64,000 bases of DNA from Spiribacter curvatus. Lineage in GTDB: Bacteria; Pseudomonadota; Gammaproteobacteria; Nitrococcales; Nitrococcaceae. The stretch's first letter is position 1, and each line of letters begins with the position of its first letter. Below, in pieces: positions 1-8,852 of this stretch. The position numbers were made by a program, and so were the translations under genes. The stretch spans positions 1,807,001-1,871,000 of the forward strand of contig NC_022664.1 of the NCBI RefSeq assembly GCF_000485905.1. The letters run 5' to 3'. The notes beneath the pieces were generated by a model. It saw only the letters and a program-made list of their open reading frames with translations. It searched no databases and was not told the origin of the DNA.

Positions 1-446
1 GCCAGCTGCCAGACGCCCCACAGCGGCAGCGCCACGCCGAGGTAGAACCAGTGACTGCAGCGGTCACCGCCCTCGGTCATCACCCGCGAGATGGTCAGGG
101 CATAGGCCTGATCGGTGAGGATATAGGCCATCAGCGAGCGCCAGCCCGCCGTCAGGTGCTGGAAATGCGGCGCCAGATGGGCACTGTACATGAGCATGCG
201 CAGGTTGATGATCAGCGCCGTGATCACCACCAGAGGGGCTGCCGCGCCGGCATCGATGAGCTGGATGCTCGCGAGCTGCGAGGCACCGGCGAAGACGATC
301 ACCGACATCCCCATCGTCAGCGCCGCCCCCAGCCCCGCGTCGAGCCCCGCAACACCGGCCGTGACACCAAACGGCACAATGGCGGCGACCATGGGCGCAA
401 CGGCTCTCAGGCCATCGGCGAACGCCTGTCGACGGGGGGATGTCAT
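1..446 (-). CDS. AzlC family transporter, cut by the window edge
   Basis: Minus-strand frame open to the window edge; the start ATG is at 446 and about 148 codons are visible. The translation begins MTSPRRQAFADGLRAVAP and continues as hydrophobic segments with the AzlC-like stretches VPFGVTAG, INLRMLMYSAHLAPH and LTDQAYALT. AzlC proteins are inner-membrane subunits of branched-chain amino acid exporters and normally work with a small AzlD partner, which would lie beyond the window. The gene starts 12 bases after the upstream GST stop, so it is probably the last visible gene of the ribA-RND-GST operon. The C-terminus cannot be assessed. Confidence 0.8.
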   Translation of the reverse strand, partial: MTSPRRQAFADGLRAVAPMVAAIVPFGVTAGVAGLDAGLGAALTMGMSVIVFAGASQLASIQLIDAGAAAPLVVITALIINLRMLMYSAHLAPHFQHLTAGWRSLMAYILTDQAYALTISRVMTEGGDRCSHWFYLGVALPLWGVWQL

Positions 447-458
447 GGGCTGGCGCGG

Positions 459-1061
459 TCAGCCCTCGGGCGGTGCGGTCGCCACAAACGACGGCCGCCC
501 GAGCAGTTGATCCAGCCAGTCGCCCACCGCCGGCTGCCCATCGCGCCACGGCACCTCCGCGCCGAAGCGGAACCGCACCCAGTCAAGGGCCAGCACCGCG
601 GCCAGATCACCCAGATCCGGATCCTGCGCCGAGGCACCGGGGTCGACCGCATCGGCGACGCTCTCGGTGGCACGCTGGAGACCCTCGAAGCGCCGGCGGG
701 CGAGCGGTGTATTGGGATCGCCATAGCGGCGCTCGGTCAGCACGCCGACGCCGGCATCGATACAGCCGATGGCCTGACCCAACCGGGCATGGACCCGCTC
801 GACGGTATCCCGCGGCATCAGCCGTGGCTCCGGATAGCGCCGCTCCAGGAACAGCACGATGACACCGGCCTCGGTCAGCACCTGACCACTGGGCATGACC
901 AGCGTCGGCACCCGCGAGTGGGTGTTCACCGCGAGCAGTTCCGCCGGCGACGCCCAGGGATCGACGAAGCGGTAATCGACCCGATCCTGGAGATGCTTTT
1001 CGATCAGCGCGACCCGGACCAACCGCGCGTATGGCGATGTTGGCGATGTGAAGAGTCTCAT
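459..1061 (-). CDS. glutathione S-transferase family protein
   Basis: A 200-residue soluble protein with an N-terminal thioredoxin-like fold (MRLFTSPTSPYARLVRVAL, the VPTLVM cis-proline loop near residue 50, then LTEAGVIVLFLE) and a helical C-terminal domain. Such proteins conjugate glutathione or protect against electrophiles; the exact substrate cannot be read from sequence. The start overlaps the stop of the RND permease as ATGA, so the two are translationally coupled. Its place downstream of an efflux pump suggests a shared detoxification role, which is inference. Confidence 0.88.
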   Translation of the reverse strand: MRLFTSPTSPYARLVRVALIEKHLQDRVDYRFVDPWASPAELLAVNTHSRVPTLVMPSGQVLTEAGVIVLFLERRYPEPRLMPRDTVERVHARLGQAIGCIDAGVGVLTERRYGDPNTPLARRRFEGLQRATESVADAVDPGASAQDPDLGDLAAVLALDWVRFRFGAEVPWRDGQPAVGDWLDQLLGRPSFVATAPPEG

Positions 1062-4000
1062 GCCGGTGTCCCCCCCGTTTTTCGGCGCGCCAGCGCCTGA
1101 TGCGTATTATGCCCCAGCATCAGCAGACAGGGCGTGAGCACGAGCGTGAGCAGCGTCGCGAAAGTCAGGCCACCGGCGATGGTGGCCGATAGCTGCGCCC
1201 ACCACTGGGTGGAGGGTGCGTTGAACTCGATACTCCGGCCCAGCAGATCGACGTTCAGCTTGAGCACCATGGGCATCAGCCCCAGCACCGTCGTCACCGA
1301 GGTGAGCAGCACCGGACGCAGGCGCTGGGCGGCGGTCCGCTGGATCGCCTCGGCGACCGGCTGCCCCTGGGCGCGCAGGGCATTATAGGTATCGATCAGC
1401 ACGATGTTGTTGTTCACCACGATCCCCGCCAGCGCGATCATCCCGACACCGCCCATGACGATACCGAACGGCCGCTGGGTGATCATCAGACCAAGCAGTA
1501 CGCCGGCGGTGGACAGCACGATGGCGGAGAGCACCAGCACGGTCTGGTAGACGCTGTTGAACTGCGTCAGCAGGATGATGCACATCAGTGCGACCGCCAC
1601 CCCGAACGCCACACTCAGGAACGACTGCGCCTCGCGTTGATCCTCGTCCTCGCCCTTGAACCGCACGCTGACCCCCTCGGGCAGCGGCTCATCGGCGATC
1701 GACCCGCGCAGTGCCTGGACCCGCTCGTCCACCAGCCGCCCCGCGGCAACATCGGCGTTCACGGTCAGGACCCGCTGGCCGTTGATCCGCTCCAGCGTCC
1801 CGGTCTTGGGTGACGGCTCGAAGTCGACGAAGTGACTCACCGGCACCTGCCCATGACGGGTCGGCACCCGCAGTTGGCCAAGGCTCTCGAGGCTGCGGTC
1901 GGCCACCGGATAGCGCACCCGGATGTCGAGCTCGTCGTCGGCGTTATCCGGCCGGTAATCGGCGATCAGCACACCATTGGTCACCAGCTGGACGGCATTA
2001 CCCACCAGCTGGACGTCGGCGCCGTAGCGCGCGGCCTGCTCGCGATCCACCCGCAGCGCCCACTCAATGCCCGGCAGCGGTCGATTATCCTCGACATCGG
2101 CGAAGCCGCCCAGCTGGCTCATGCGCGTGCGCAGCGCCTCAACCCCCGTCGCCAGGCGATCCGGCTGCCCCGAGACCTGCAGCTCCACTGGTTTGGCCTG
2201 CCCCGGCCCCTGGGTCTGTTCAGCGATCTGGATGCGGATACCGGGGATATCCGCCAGCGCGGCACGGATGTCTTTGATGATCACCGCCGCTGGCCGGCGC
2301 TGCGTCCAGTCGACGAAATCGAGCTGCACCACCCCGATGGCATCCCGCGCCAGCGACTGACCACCGGTCCGGGTCGGATCGGCAAAGGTTCGGGCATAGG
2401 CGAAATCCACTTCATCAAAGCCACTGAGGCGCGATTCCACCGCCCGGACCAGCTCGTCTTTCTCGCGAATGGACAGATCACCCCGGGCCTGGACCTGGAC
2501 GCGGGCATAGTCGGGCTCGGTGGAGGGGAAGAACTCCACCCCCACGCCAAAGCGGGCGTAGGCGATATAGGTCGACACCACCACCGCCAGGATCACCACC
2601 AGCACCGTGCCGGGCATATTCAGGGCGCCGCGCAGCATCCGCAGATAGGCGCCACTGAAGCCATCGAGGGTGTTCAGATCGCCATCCTCGGCGATGCGCA
2701 CGCGGCGGTGGTGGCTGCCCTGGGTCGCCTCGCGGCGCCCGAACCGACTGCCCAGCACCGGAATGAACACCAGCGCCATGGCGAGCGATGCCGTCAGCGT
2801 GACGATCACGGTGATCGGCAGGTATTTCATGAACTGCCCGACCACACCGCCCCAGAACAGCAGCGGCACGAACACCGAGAGCGTGGTGATGGTCGCCGCG
2901 ACGATCGGCCAGCTCATGCGCCGGGCGCCGTAGCGATAGGCCTCCAGCGCCGACCAGCCCTCGGTCAGGCGGCGCTCGGCGAGCTCCACCACCACGATGG
3001 CGGCGTCGACGAGCATGCCCACCACCAGGATGAGGCTGAATAGCACGACGATATTCATCGTATAGCCCATCGCATGGATGGCGAGGGTGCCGGCCAGGAA
3101 CGACCCCGGAATGGCGAGTCCCACCAGTAGCGCCGGGCGCCAGCCCATCGCCGCCACCACCACGATCATGACCAGCACCACGGCGGTCAGCACATTGTTC
3201 TGCAGATCCCGCAGCATGGTCCGGATGTCATCGGAGCGGTCCTGGAGATAGGTCACCTCCATGGACGACGGCCATTCCGCGCGGCTGGCCTCGACGATCC
3301 GGCGGACCTGATCGTTGACCTCGATGATGTTGGCGCCGACACGCTTGGAGACCTCCAGCGTCACCGCCGCCTGGCCGTTGACGCGGGCGAACTCGTCGGC
3401 GTCCTTGAAGGTACGCCGGACGTCCGCCACATCGCCGAAGGTGACCACCCGGTCGTCGGCGACCTTCACCGGCAGACTGCGGACATCGTCCATGTCCTCG
3501 ATGACACCGGGGACCTTGACCGACAGCCGTCCCGCCCCGGTGTCCAGCGCGCCGGCGGCGATCAGGCGATTATTGCGATCGACGAGGTTGAACAGATCGG
3601 CATAGGAGACATCGTAGGTCTGCATGACCCGGTCATCGACGGTGACCTCGAGCAGCTCCTCGCGATTGCCGCCAATGTCCGCCTCGAGCACGCCGGGCAG
3701 GGACTCGACCTCGTCCTGCAGGCGCTCGGCGGCGTCGATCAGTGTGCGCTCGGGGACGGCGCCCGACAGTGCGACGGTGAGCACCGGGAAGAGCGCCACG
3801 TTGACCTCGTTGACGCGCGGCTCCTCGGCCCCCTGGGGCAACTCCGAGCGGGCGATGTCGACGCCCTCGCGGACATCATCCAGCGCCTGATCGGCATCGA
3901 ACCCGGCGTCGAACTCGAGCAGCACCGAGGCGAAGCCCTCGGTGGCCGTTCCCTTGATCTCGTCCAGCCCCTCGATGCTCGAGAGCTCACGCTCCATGGG

Positions 4001-4198
4001 TCGCACCAGCAGGCGCTCGGCATCCTCCGGGGAGATCCCCTGATAGGCCATGGACACGTAAATGACCGGGATGTTGACGTCCGGCTCCGCCTCCTTGGGG
4101 ATGGCCTGATAGGCAACCGCCCCCATGATAAGGATCAGCAGCAGGACCAGCGTGACCGAGCGGCTGCGGCTGAGGGCGGCATCAATCAGGGTGCGCAT
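1058..4198 (-). CDS. RND efflux transporter permease (AcrB/AcrD/AcrF family)
   Basis: Inner-membrane proton-driven pump of about 1046 residues, the usual RND length. The N-terminal membrane segment is followed by a periplasmic porter region, a second porter region and a C-terminal membrane block ending in the PCLLML segment. The TM4 motif reads GMLVDAAIVVVELAERR, with a single Asp rather than the paired Asp of AcrB; this occurs in a broad uncharacterised RND branch. I chose the ATG at 4198 (MRTLIDAALSRSR) because it matches family N-termini and sits 4 bases after the adaptor stop; an in-frame ATG at 4225 would add nine residues. Operon order is adaptor, pump, GST. Confidence 0.93.
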   Translation of the reverse strand: MRTLIDAALSRSRSVTLVLLLILIMGAVAYQAIPKEAEPDVNIPVIYVSMAYQGISPEDAERLLVRPMERELSSIEGLDEIKGTATEGFASVLLEFDAGFDADQALDDVREGVDIARSELPQGAEEPRVNEVNVALFPVLTVALSGAVPERTLIDAAERLQDEVESLPGVLEADIGGNREELLEVTVDDRVMQTYDVSYADLFNLVDRNNRLIAAGALDTGAGRLSVKVPGVIEDMDDVRSLPVKVADDRVVTFGDVADVRRTFKDADEFARVNGQAAVTLEVSKRVGANIIEVNDQVRRIVEASRAEWPSSMEVTYLQDRSDDIRTMLRDLQNNVLTAVVLVMIVVVAAMGWRPALLVGLAIPGSFLAGTLAIHAMGYTMNIVVLFSLILVVGMLVDAAIVVVELAERRLTEGWSALEAYRYGARRMSWPIVAATITTLSVFVPLLFWGGVVGQFMKYLPITVIVTLTASLAMALVFIPVLGSRFGRREATQGSHHRRVRIAEDGDLNTLDGFSGAYLRMLRGALNMPGTVLVVILAVVVSTYIAYARFGVGVEFFPSTEPDYARVQVQARGDLSIREKDELVRAVESRLSGFDEVDFAYARTFADPTRTGGQSLARDAIGVVQLDFVDWTQRRPAAVIIKDIRAALADIPGIRIQIAEQTQGPGQAKPVELQVSGQPDRLATGVEALRTRMSQLGGFADVEDNRPLPGIEWALRVDREQAARYGADVQLVGNAVQLVTNGVLIADYRPDNADDELDIRVRYPVADRSLESLGQLRVPTRHGQVPVSHFVDFEPSPKTGTLERINGQRVLTVNADVAAGRLVDERVQALRGSIADEPLPEGVSVRFKGEDEDQREAQSFLSVAFGVAVALMCIILLTQFNSVYQTVLVLSAIVLSTAGVLLGLMITQRPFGIVMGGVGMIALAGIVVNNNIVLIDTYNALRAQGQPVAEAIQRTAAQRLRPVLLTSVTTVLGLMPMVLKLNVDLLGRSIEFNAPSTQWWAQLSATIAGGLTFATLLTLVLTPCLLMLGHNTHQALARRKTGGTPA

Positions 4199-4202
4199 GG
4201 GA

Positions 4203-5279
4203 TCAGTCGCCGTTGGCGGGGGCATCAGCCGGGACCGGATTGACGGTATCGCCCGCCCGGACGAAGCCCTGCCCGACGGTGATCAGCCGCACCGGGTCGG
4301 TCAGCCCGGTGACCCAGACACCATCCCGCTCGGTGCGGACAATCTCCACCGGCTCGAAGACCACGCGATGATCGGCGTCCACGGTCTTGACGCCGACCTC
4401 ACCGGAGGCGGCCAGCGCCAGCCAGGCGGGGCTCAGGAAATACGCCCGGGTGGCCCCCAGGGGAATGCGGATAGTGGCGCTGACGCCCACCGGCAGGCCA
4501 TCGGGGTTGGCGGCGGCCACCTCGACGCGGAATGTCCGCGAGCCCTGCTCCGCCGCGCCACTGATATATCGAACCGTACCGCTGAGGGTGTCACCGGTGG
4601 CGAGTCGCACCCGCGCCTCGCGCCCGGTCTCGACCTCGCCGATATCCTGCTGGGCGACATGGGCGGTGGCGATGAGCGGGTCGATGTCGAGTATCCGCGC
4701 CACCCGCTCGCCGGCGGCCAGGTAATCGCCCTCATCCACCGCGCGGGTCTCCACCTGACCGGCGATGGGCGCGGTGATGGTGGTGTTGTCGATCGCCTCT
4801 TCAATCGTCGCGAGCCGCGCCCGGGCCGCTTCCAGCGCGGCGCGGGCCTCACGCACGGCGATCTCCGACTGAAAGCCATCGCCGGAGAGCCGCCGGGCGG
4901 CGCTGAAATCCGCCTCGCGCTGGCTGACCCGCGCCTCGGCCTCGGTCCGGCGCGCCTCGCGATCGCCCATGGCGATCCGCAGGATCGGATCCCCGGCCGC
5001 CACGCGGTCGCCCTCTTCGACCCGCACCGCGGCGACCTGGCCCGAGGTCTCGGCACGCAGCTCGATGTCGTGTTCGGCGCGGGTATCGCCCTGGTTGTCC
5101 AGGAACCGCTCCACCGACGCCGCCTCGAGCCGGGTGACCTCGACATCCATCACCGCCGTGCTGGCGCCGGCGCCGGGCTGCGGCGGCGGGGCGTCATCGC
5201 CGCCCAGAAGCCCGCTCAGCATCCAGGTCACGAGCACCAGCGCGACGGCCAGGGCGATGAGGTAGGATTTGCGGTTCAC
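4203..5279 (-). CDS. RND/HlyD-type periplasmic adaptor subunit
   Basis: Membrane fusion protein of 358 residues. It has an N-terminal membrane anchor (about residues 6-27), then a biotinyl-lipoyl-like half motif ([25 protein letters not shown]), a helical hairpin rich in Ala, Glu and Arg, the second lipoyl half ([19 protein letters not shown]) and beta-barrel segments. It should link the RND permease just downstream to an outer-membrane channel. The start is GTG and overlaps the ribA stop as GTGA. No outer-membrane channel gene is next to it, so a TolC-like protein encoded elsewhere is assumed. Confidence 0.93.
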   Translation of the reverse strand: MNRKSYLIALAVALVLVTWMLSGLLGGDDAPPPQPGAGASTAVMDVEVTRLEAASVERFLDNQGDTRAEHDIELRAETSGQVAAVRVEEGDRVAAGDPILRIAMGDREARRTEAEARVSQREADFSAARRLSGDGFQSEIAVREARAALEAARARLATIEEAIDNTTITAPIAGQVETRAVDEGDYLAAGERVARILDIDPLIATAHVAQQDIGEVETGREARVRLATGDTLSGTVRYISGAAEQGSRTFRVEVAAANPDGLPVGVSATIRIPLGATRAYFLSPAWLALAASGEVGVKTVDADHRVVFEPVEIVRTERDGVWVTGLTDPVRLITVGQGFVRAGDTVNPVPADAPANGD

Positions 5280-5941
5280 GCCCCGTCGGTCCCGTTGTCG
5301 GGTGCATCACCCCCCGCGCCACCGACCGGCTCGAAGTGATGCCCGAATTTCGCCGCCTTGGTCTCGAGATAGACGTGGTTATGGCGGTTGCGCCCGGCCA
5401 GCAGCGGCAGGCGCTCGACGACACCCACGCCGGCGGCCTCCAGCCCCTCGACCTTGGCCGGGTTGTTGGTCATCAACCGCACCCGCGAGATGCCCAGCGA
5501 TCCGAGCATCGAGGCGGCGACACCATAGTCCCGCGCGTCGGCGGCAAACCCCAGCGCCTCGTTGGCCTCGACCGTATCCGCCCCCTCGTCGTCCTGTACG
5601 CCATAGGCGCGGATCTTATTGAGCAGGCCGATCCCCCGGCCCTCCTGGCGCAGATAGATGATCACCCCCTCGCCGGCCTCACCGACCCGCTTCATGGCCG
5701 CCTCGAGCTGGGGGCCACAGTCACAGCGCTGGCTGAACAGGGCATCCCCGGTCAGGCACTCCGAGTGCACCCGCACCAGCGATGCCTCGGCGGCGGCCGG
5801 ATCCCCCATGACCAGCGCCACGTGCTCGCCGCCGTTATCGGCCTGAAAGCCGTGGATGCGGAACGTGCCCCAGCGCGTGGGCAGGCGGGCCTGACCGGTC
5901 TCGTGGGCGATGGACGGATTGTCGAGCGGCGAATCGGACAT
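5276..5941 (-). CDS. ribA: GTP cyclohydrolase II
   Basis: Catalyses the first committed step of riboflavin synthesis, GTP to diaminohydroxyribosylamino-pyrimidinone phosphate. The 221-residue length is normal. Zinc ligands are visible as C62, C73 and C75 in [18 protein letters not shown], followed by [17 protein letters not shown], which carries the catalytic and GTP-binding residues, and LMTNNPAKV near residue 157. The C-terminal tail is acidic and variable. Coupling by a GTGA overlap to an efflux adaptor is unusual company for a riboflavin gene and suggests simple operon packing in a compact genome. Confidence 0.96.
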   Translation of the reverse strand: MSDSPLDNPSIAHETGQARLPTRWGTFRIHGFQADNGGEHVALVMGDPAAAEASLVRVHSECLTGDALFSQRCDCGPQLEAAMKRVGEAGEGVIIYLRQEGRGIGLLNKIRAYGVQDDEGADTVEANEALGFAADARDYGVAASMLGSLGISRVRLMTNNPAKVEGLEAAGVGVVERLPLLAGRNRHNHVYLETKAAKFGHHFEPVGGAGGDAPDNGTDGA

Positions 5942-5958
5942 GGACTGACTCGGGTGGA

Positions 5959-6918
5959 TTAGGCCCCGCGGCCGTGGGGCGCCGTCAGATCGAGGACCGG
6001 CCCGACGGGGATCACGCCCGTGGGATTGATCATCGGGTGACTGGTGTAATAGTGGCGCTTGATGTGATCGATATTAACCGTTCCGGCAATCCCGGGCTGT
6101 TGATAGAGATCACGCAGATAGCCCCCCAGGTTGGGATAGTCGGCGATCCGGCGCCGGTTGCACTTGAAGTGCCCGACATAGACCGGATCGAAGCGCACCA
6201 GCGTCGTGAACAGCCGCCAGTCGGCCTCGGTGATGGCATCACCGGTCAGGTAGCGGTGATCGCCGAGCCGGGCCTCGAGCTCGTCGAGCGCGGTGAACAG
6301 CTCCCCCACCGCCTCCTCATAGGCGGCCTGCGCGGTGGCGAAGCCGGCCTTGTAAACACCATTATTGACGGCGTGATAGATCCGCTCGTTGAGCGCATCG
6401 ATAAGCGCCGCGCGATCGGCGGGATAGAGATCCAGCCCGGTGTCGACGCCCGGCAGGTCGTTGAAGGCCTCGTTGAAGATCCGCACCAGATCCGCCGACT
6501 CGTTGCTCACCAGCGTGCCGCGGACCTTGTCCCAGAGCGCCGGCACGGTCACCCGACCGGTGTAGTGCGGATCGGCCTTCTGGTAGACGGCGTGCAGGTA
6601 GTCGAGCCCGAACAGCTCATCCGCCGTGGCGCCGGGGTAGCTGGCATCGAAATGCCAGCCGCCGCTGCCCATGTAGGGATGCACCACCGAGACGCCGATA
6701 TGCGCCTCGAGCCCCTTGAGGCGGCGCACGATCAGGGCCCGATGCGCCCACGGACAGGCGAGCGAGACATAGAGGTGATAGCGCCCGGAGACCGGCGGGT
6801 GATCGCCATCGGGGGTGATCCAGTTGCGGAACACCGTCGCGGGGCGCTCGAAGCGCCCACCGGTGGATTCGGTGTCATACCACTGATCGTGCCAGACGCC
6901 GTCGATTAACAGTCCCAT
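5959..6918 (-). CDS. glutathionyl-hydroquinone reductase (Xi-class GST)
   Basis: A 319-residue YqjG/ECM4-type enzyme that removes glutathione from glutathionyl-hydroquinones. The catalytic Cys is C55 in the family motif ACPWAHR, followed by [16 protein letters not shown] and a C-terminal GST helical domain containing [33 protein letters not shown] (positions about 225-257). The start ATG at 6918 is preceded by an AGGAT sequence. It lies between wrbA and ribA, giving a local quinone and glutathione redox cluster. Identification is secure. Confidence 0.95.
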   Translation of the reverse strand: MGLLIDGVWHDQWYDTESTGGRFERPATVFRNWITPDGDHPPVSGRYHLYVSLACPWAHRALIVRRLKGLEAHIGVSVVHPYMGSGGWHFDASYPGATADELFGLDYLHAVYQKADPHYTGRVTVPALWDKVRGTLVSNESADLVRIFNEAFNDLPGVDTGLDLYPADRAALIDALNERIYHAVNNGVYKAGFATAQAAYEEAVGELFTALDELEARLGDHRYLTGDAITEADWRLFTTLVRFDPVYVGHFKCNRRRIADYPNLGGYLRDLYQQPGIAGTVNIDHIKRHYYTSHPMINPTGVIPVGPVLDLTAPHGRGA

Positions 6919-6929
6919 CGGATATCCTC

Positions 6930-7532
6930 CTAGTCGGCCAGTCGGGCGGCGATGCCCGCCACATGCTGACCCTGGAAACGCGCGATCTCGAGCTCGTTCG
7001 CGCTCGGCTGGCGGCTGCCATCGCCATCAGAGAGGGTGGTTGCGCCATAGGGCGTGCCGCCGGTGATCTCGTCCATGGTGGTGAGCGCCTGGCAGGAGTA
7101 GGGCACCCCCACCACGACCATGCCCTGGTGGAACAGCGTCGTGTGGAACGAGGTCAGCGTGGTCTCCTGGCCGCCATGCTGGCTGCCGGTACTGGCGAAT
7201 ACGCTCCCCACCTTGCCGATCAGCTTGCCCCCGGCCCATAGCGATCCGGTCTGGTCGAGAAAGTTGCGCATCTGCGCGGCCATGTTGCCGAACCGGGTCG
7301 GGGTGCCGAAGATGATGCCGTCGTAGTCGGCGAGCTCGTCCGGGCTCGCCACCGGCGCCGCCTGATCGAGCTTGGCGCCGGCGCTCTTCGCCACATCTTC
7401 GGGCATGAGCTCGGGCACGCGCTTGACGACCACCTCGGTGCCGTCAACGGCGCGGGCGCCCTCGGCGATGGCGCCGGCCATCGTCTCGACGTGTCCCCAG
7501 GTGCTGTAATAGAGAACCAGAATGCGGCTCAT
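6930..7532 (-). CDS. wrbA: NAD(P)H:quinone oxidoreductase, WrbA type
   Basis: Flavodoxin-fold enzyme of 200 residues that reduces quinones by two electrons with NAD(P)H and FMN, limiting redox cycling. The FMN phosphate loop is [12 protein letters not shown] at residues 8-19, and the other flavin-contact loops are [22 protein letters not shown] and [15 protein letters not shown]. The length equals that of E. coli WrbA. It sits 11 bases upstream of the glutathionyl-hydroquinone reductase gene, consistent with joint quinone detoxification. Confidence 0.96.
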   Translation of the reverse strand: MSRILVLYYSTWGHVETMAGAIAEGARAVDGTEVVVKRVPELMPEDVAKSAGAKLDQAAPVASPDELADYDGIIFGTPTRFGNMAAQMRNFLDQTGSLWAGGKLIGKVGSVFASTGSQHGGQETTLTSFHTTLFHQGMVVVGVPYSCQALTTMDEITGGTPYGATTLSDGDGSRQPSANELEIARFQGQHVAGIAARLAD

Positions 7533-7553
7533 AGGTGTTGTTCCTTGTGTCGG

Positions 7554-8852
7554 TTAGAGAAATTCGTCGGAGCCGTCATCCGGCCCCAGTGCCTTGCCCG
7601 CCGCCCGGGCCATGCCGCGGATCACCGCCCATTCGGCCTGCACCCGGCGCAGGTTACGCTGCCAGGCCTCGCGGGCGGCATCGCGGAGCGGCGCCCGGTG
7701 GCTGTCGCGCTCGGCGCAGCGCGCCGCGTAGAGCGCCAGCGCCCGATCGACACAGCTTGACAGCGAATAGGCCGTGGCGGTTTCGGCCAGCGCCTGTCGC
7801 AGCCGGTCACGGGCCGCCCCGGTCACCGTCGCCCAGTCGAGCAGCGCCCGGGCGAACGTCGTCTGATCGGCATCCTCGGGCAATAACACCCCATTATCAC
7901 CGTTCACCACCTCGCGTGCACCCGACGCGTCCAGCGCCACCACCGGCACCCCGGCGGTCATGGCCTCCGCGAGCACCAGCCCCTGGGTCTCGGTGAGCGA
8001 TGCGAAGGCGAATACATCCATGGCTGCATAGGCGTCGGCGAGGGCCGGCAGCGCCAGCGCACCGGGGCGGACCAGCCGGTCGGCGAGGTCCGCCCCGGCA
8101 AAGATGGCATCAATGCGCTCACCCGCCGGCCCGTCGCCCACCACCAGACAGACCACGGCAGGATCCTGCCGCGCCGCCGCCACCAGCGCGGCGGCGAGAT
8201 AACCCAGGTTTTTCTCCTCGGCGAGGCGGCCGACATGGCCGATCACCCGCGCCCCGGCATCAATGCCCAGTCGCTGGCGGCCGGCGGCACGGTCACCGCC
8301 ACTGAACGCGGCGCGGTCGATGCCGGTCGGCACGACATCCATCGGCGAGACCACGCCGCGCTCGTGGAGCAGCCCGGCGACGCTCTCGCTGGGGGCGAAG
8401 ACCTGGTCGGCGCTATTGGCATAGCTGGTGGAGAGCGCCACCACGAAGCGCTTGAGCGCTGTGGAATCGCCCGGCACATAGTGGGTATAGGCCTCGTAGA
8501 GGGTGTGATGGGTGAACACCAGCGGGCACTCACGACCCGCCGCCACGCGCATCGCCGTGGAGCCGATCAGGAACGGATGATGGGCGTGGATGATGTCGGG
8601 CTCGAAGGCGTCCAGCGCCTCATCGAGCTGCCCGGGCACCGGCAGCACCACCGAGAAATCACTGCCGTTGAAGTTCTGGATCGCCGGGATGCGCACCACA
8701 TCGGGCTCATCCGCGGGCATATCCGGAAAGACCGGCGCGACCACCAGCACCCGGTGACCGCGGTCACGAAAGCCCTCGGTGAAAGCGGAGACGGATCGCG
8801 CCACTCCCCCGACATGCGGGGTATAGGTATTGGTCATCATGACGATGTTCAC
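7554..8852 (-). CDS. GT4-family glycosyltransferase
   Basis: A 432-residue GT-B fold enzyme. The N-terminal domain opens MNIVMMTNTYTPHVGGVARSV, and the C-terminal nucleotide-sugar domain has the EX7E motif in ETQGLVLAE followed by AMTAGVPVVALDASGAREVV. Its nearest recognisable relatives are glycolipid or mannosyl/glucosyl transferases of the GT4 family; donor and acceptor are not evident. It starts 4 bases inside the upstream glycosidase gene, so the two are translationally coupled and may act on one glycolipid or storage-glycan pathway (inference). Confidence 0.85.
   Translation of the reverse strand: MNIVMMTNTYTPHVGGVARSVSAFTEGFRDRGHRVLVVAPVFPDMPADEPDVVRIPAIQNFNGSDFSVVLPVPGQLDEALDAFEPDIIHAHHPFLIGSTAMRVAAGRECPLVFTHHTLYEAYTHYVPGDSTALKRFVVALSTSYANSADQVFAPSESVAGLLHERGVVSPMDVVPTGIDRAAFSGGDRAAGRQRLGIDAGARVIGHVGRLAEEKNLGYLAAALVAAARQDPAVVCLVVGDGPAGERIDAIFAGADLADRLVRPGALALPALADAYAAMDVFAFASLTETQGLVLAEAMTAGVPVVALDASGAREVVNGDNGVLLPEDADQTTFARALLDWATVTGAARDRLRQALAETATAYSLSSCVDRALALYAARCAERDSHRAPLRDAAREAWQRNLRRVQAEWAVIRGMARAAGKALGPDDGSDEFL

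Noticed and set aside
51-1100. 349-codon plus-strand frame over the AzlC- and GST-type genes
   Set aside because: It is the antisense of two recognisable minus-strand genes and has low-complexity Arg/His/Gly composition typical of shadow frames in GC-rich DNA.
1832-3043. 403-codon plus-strand frame across the first RND pump gene
   Set aside because: Antisense of a clear RND permease; its His/Arg-rich translation shows no domain.
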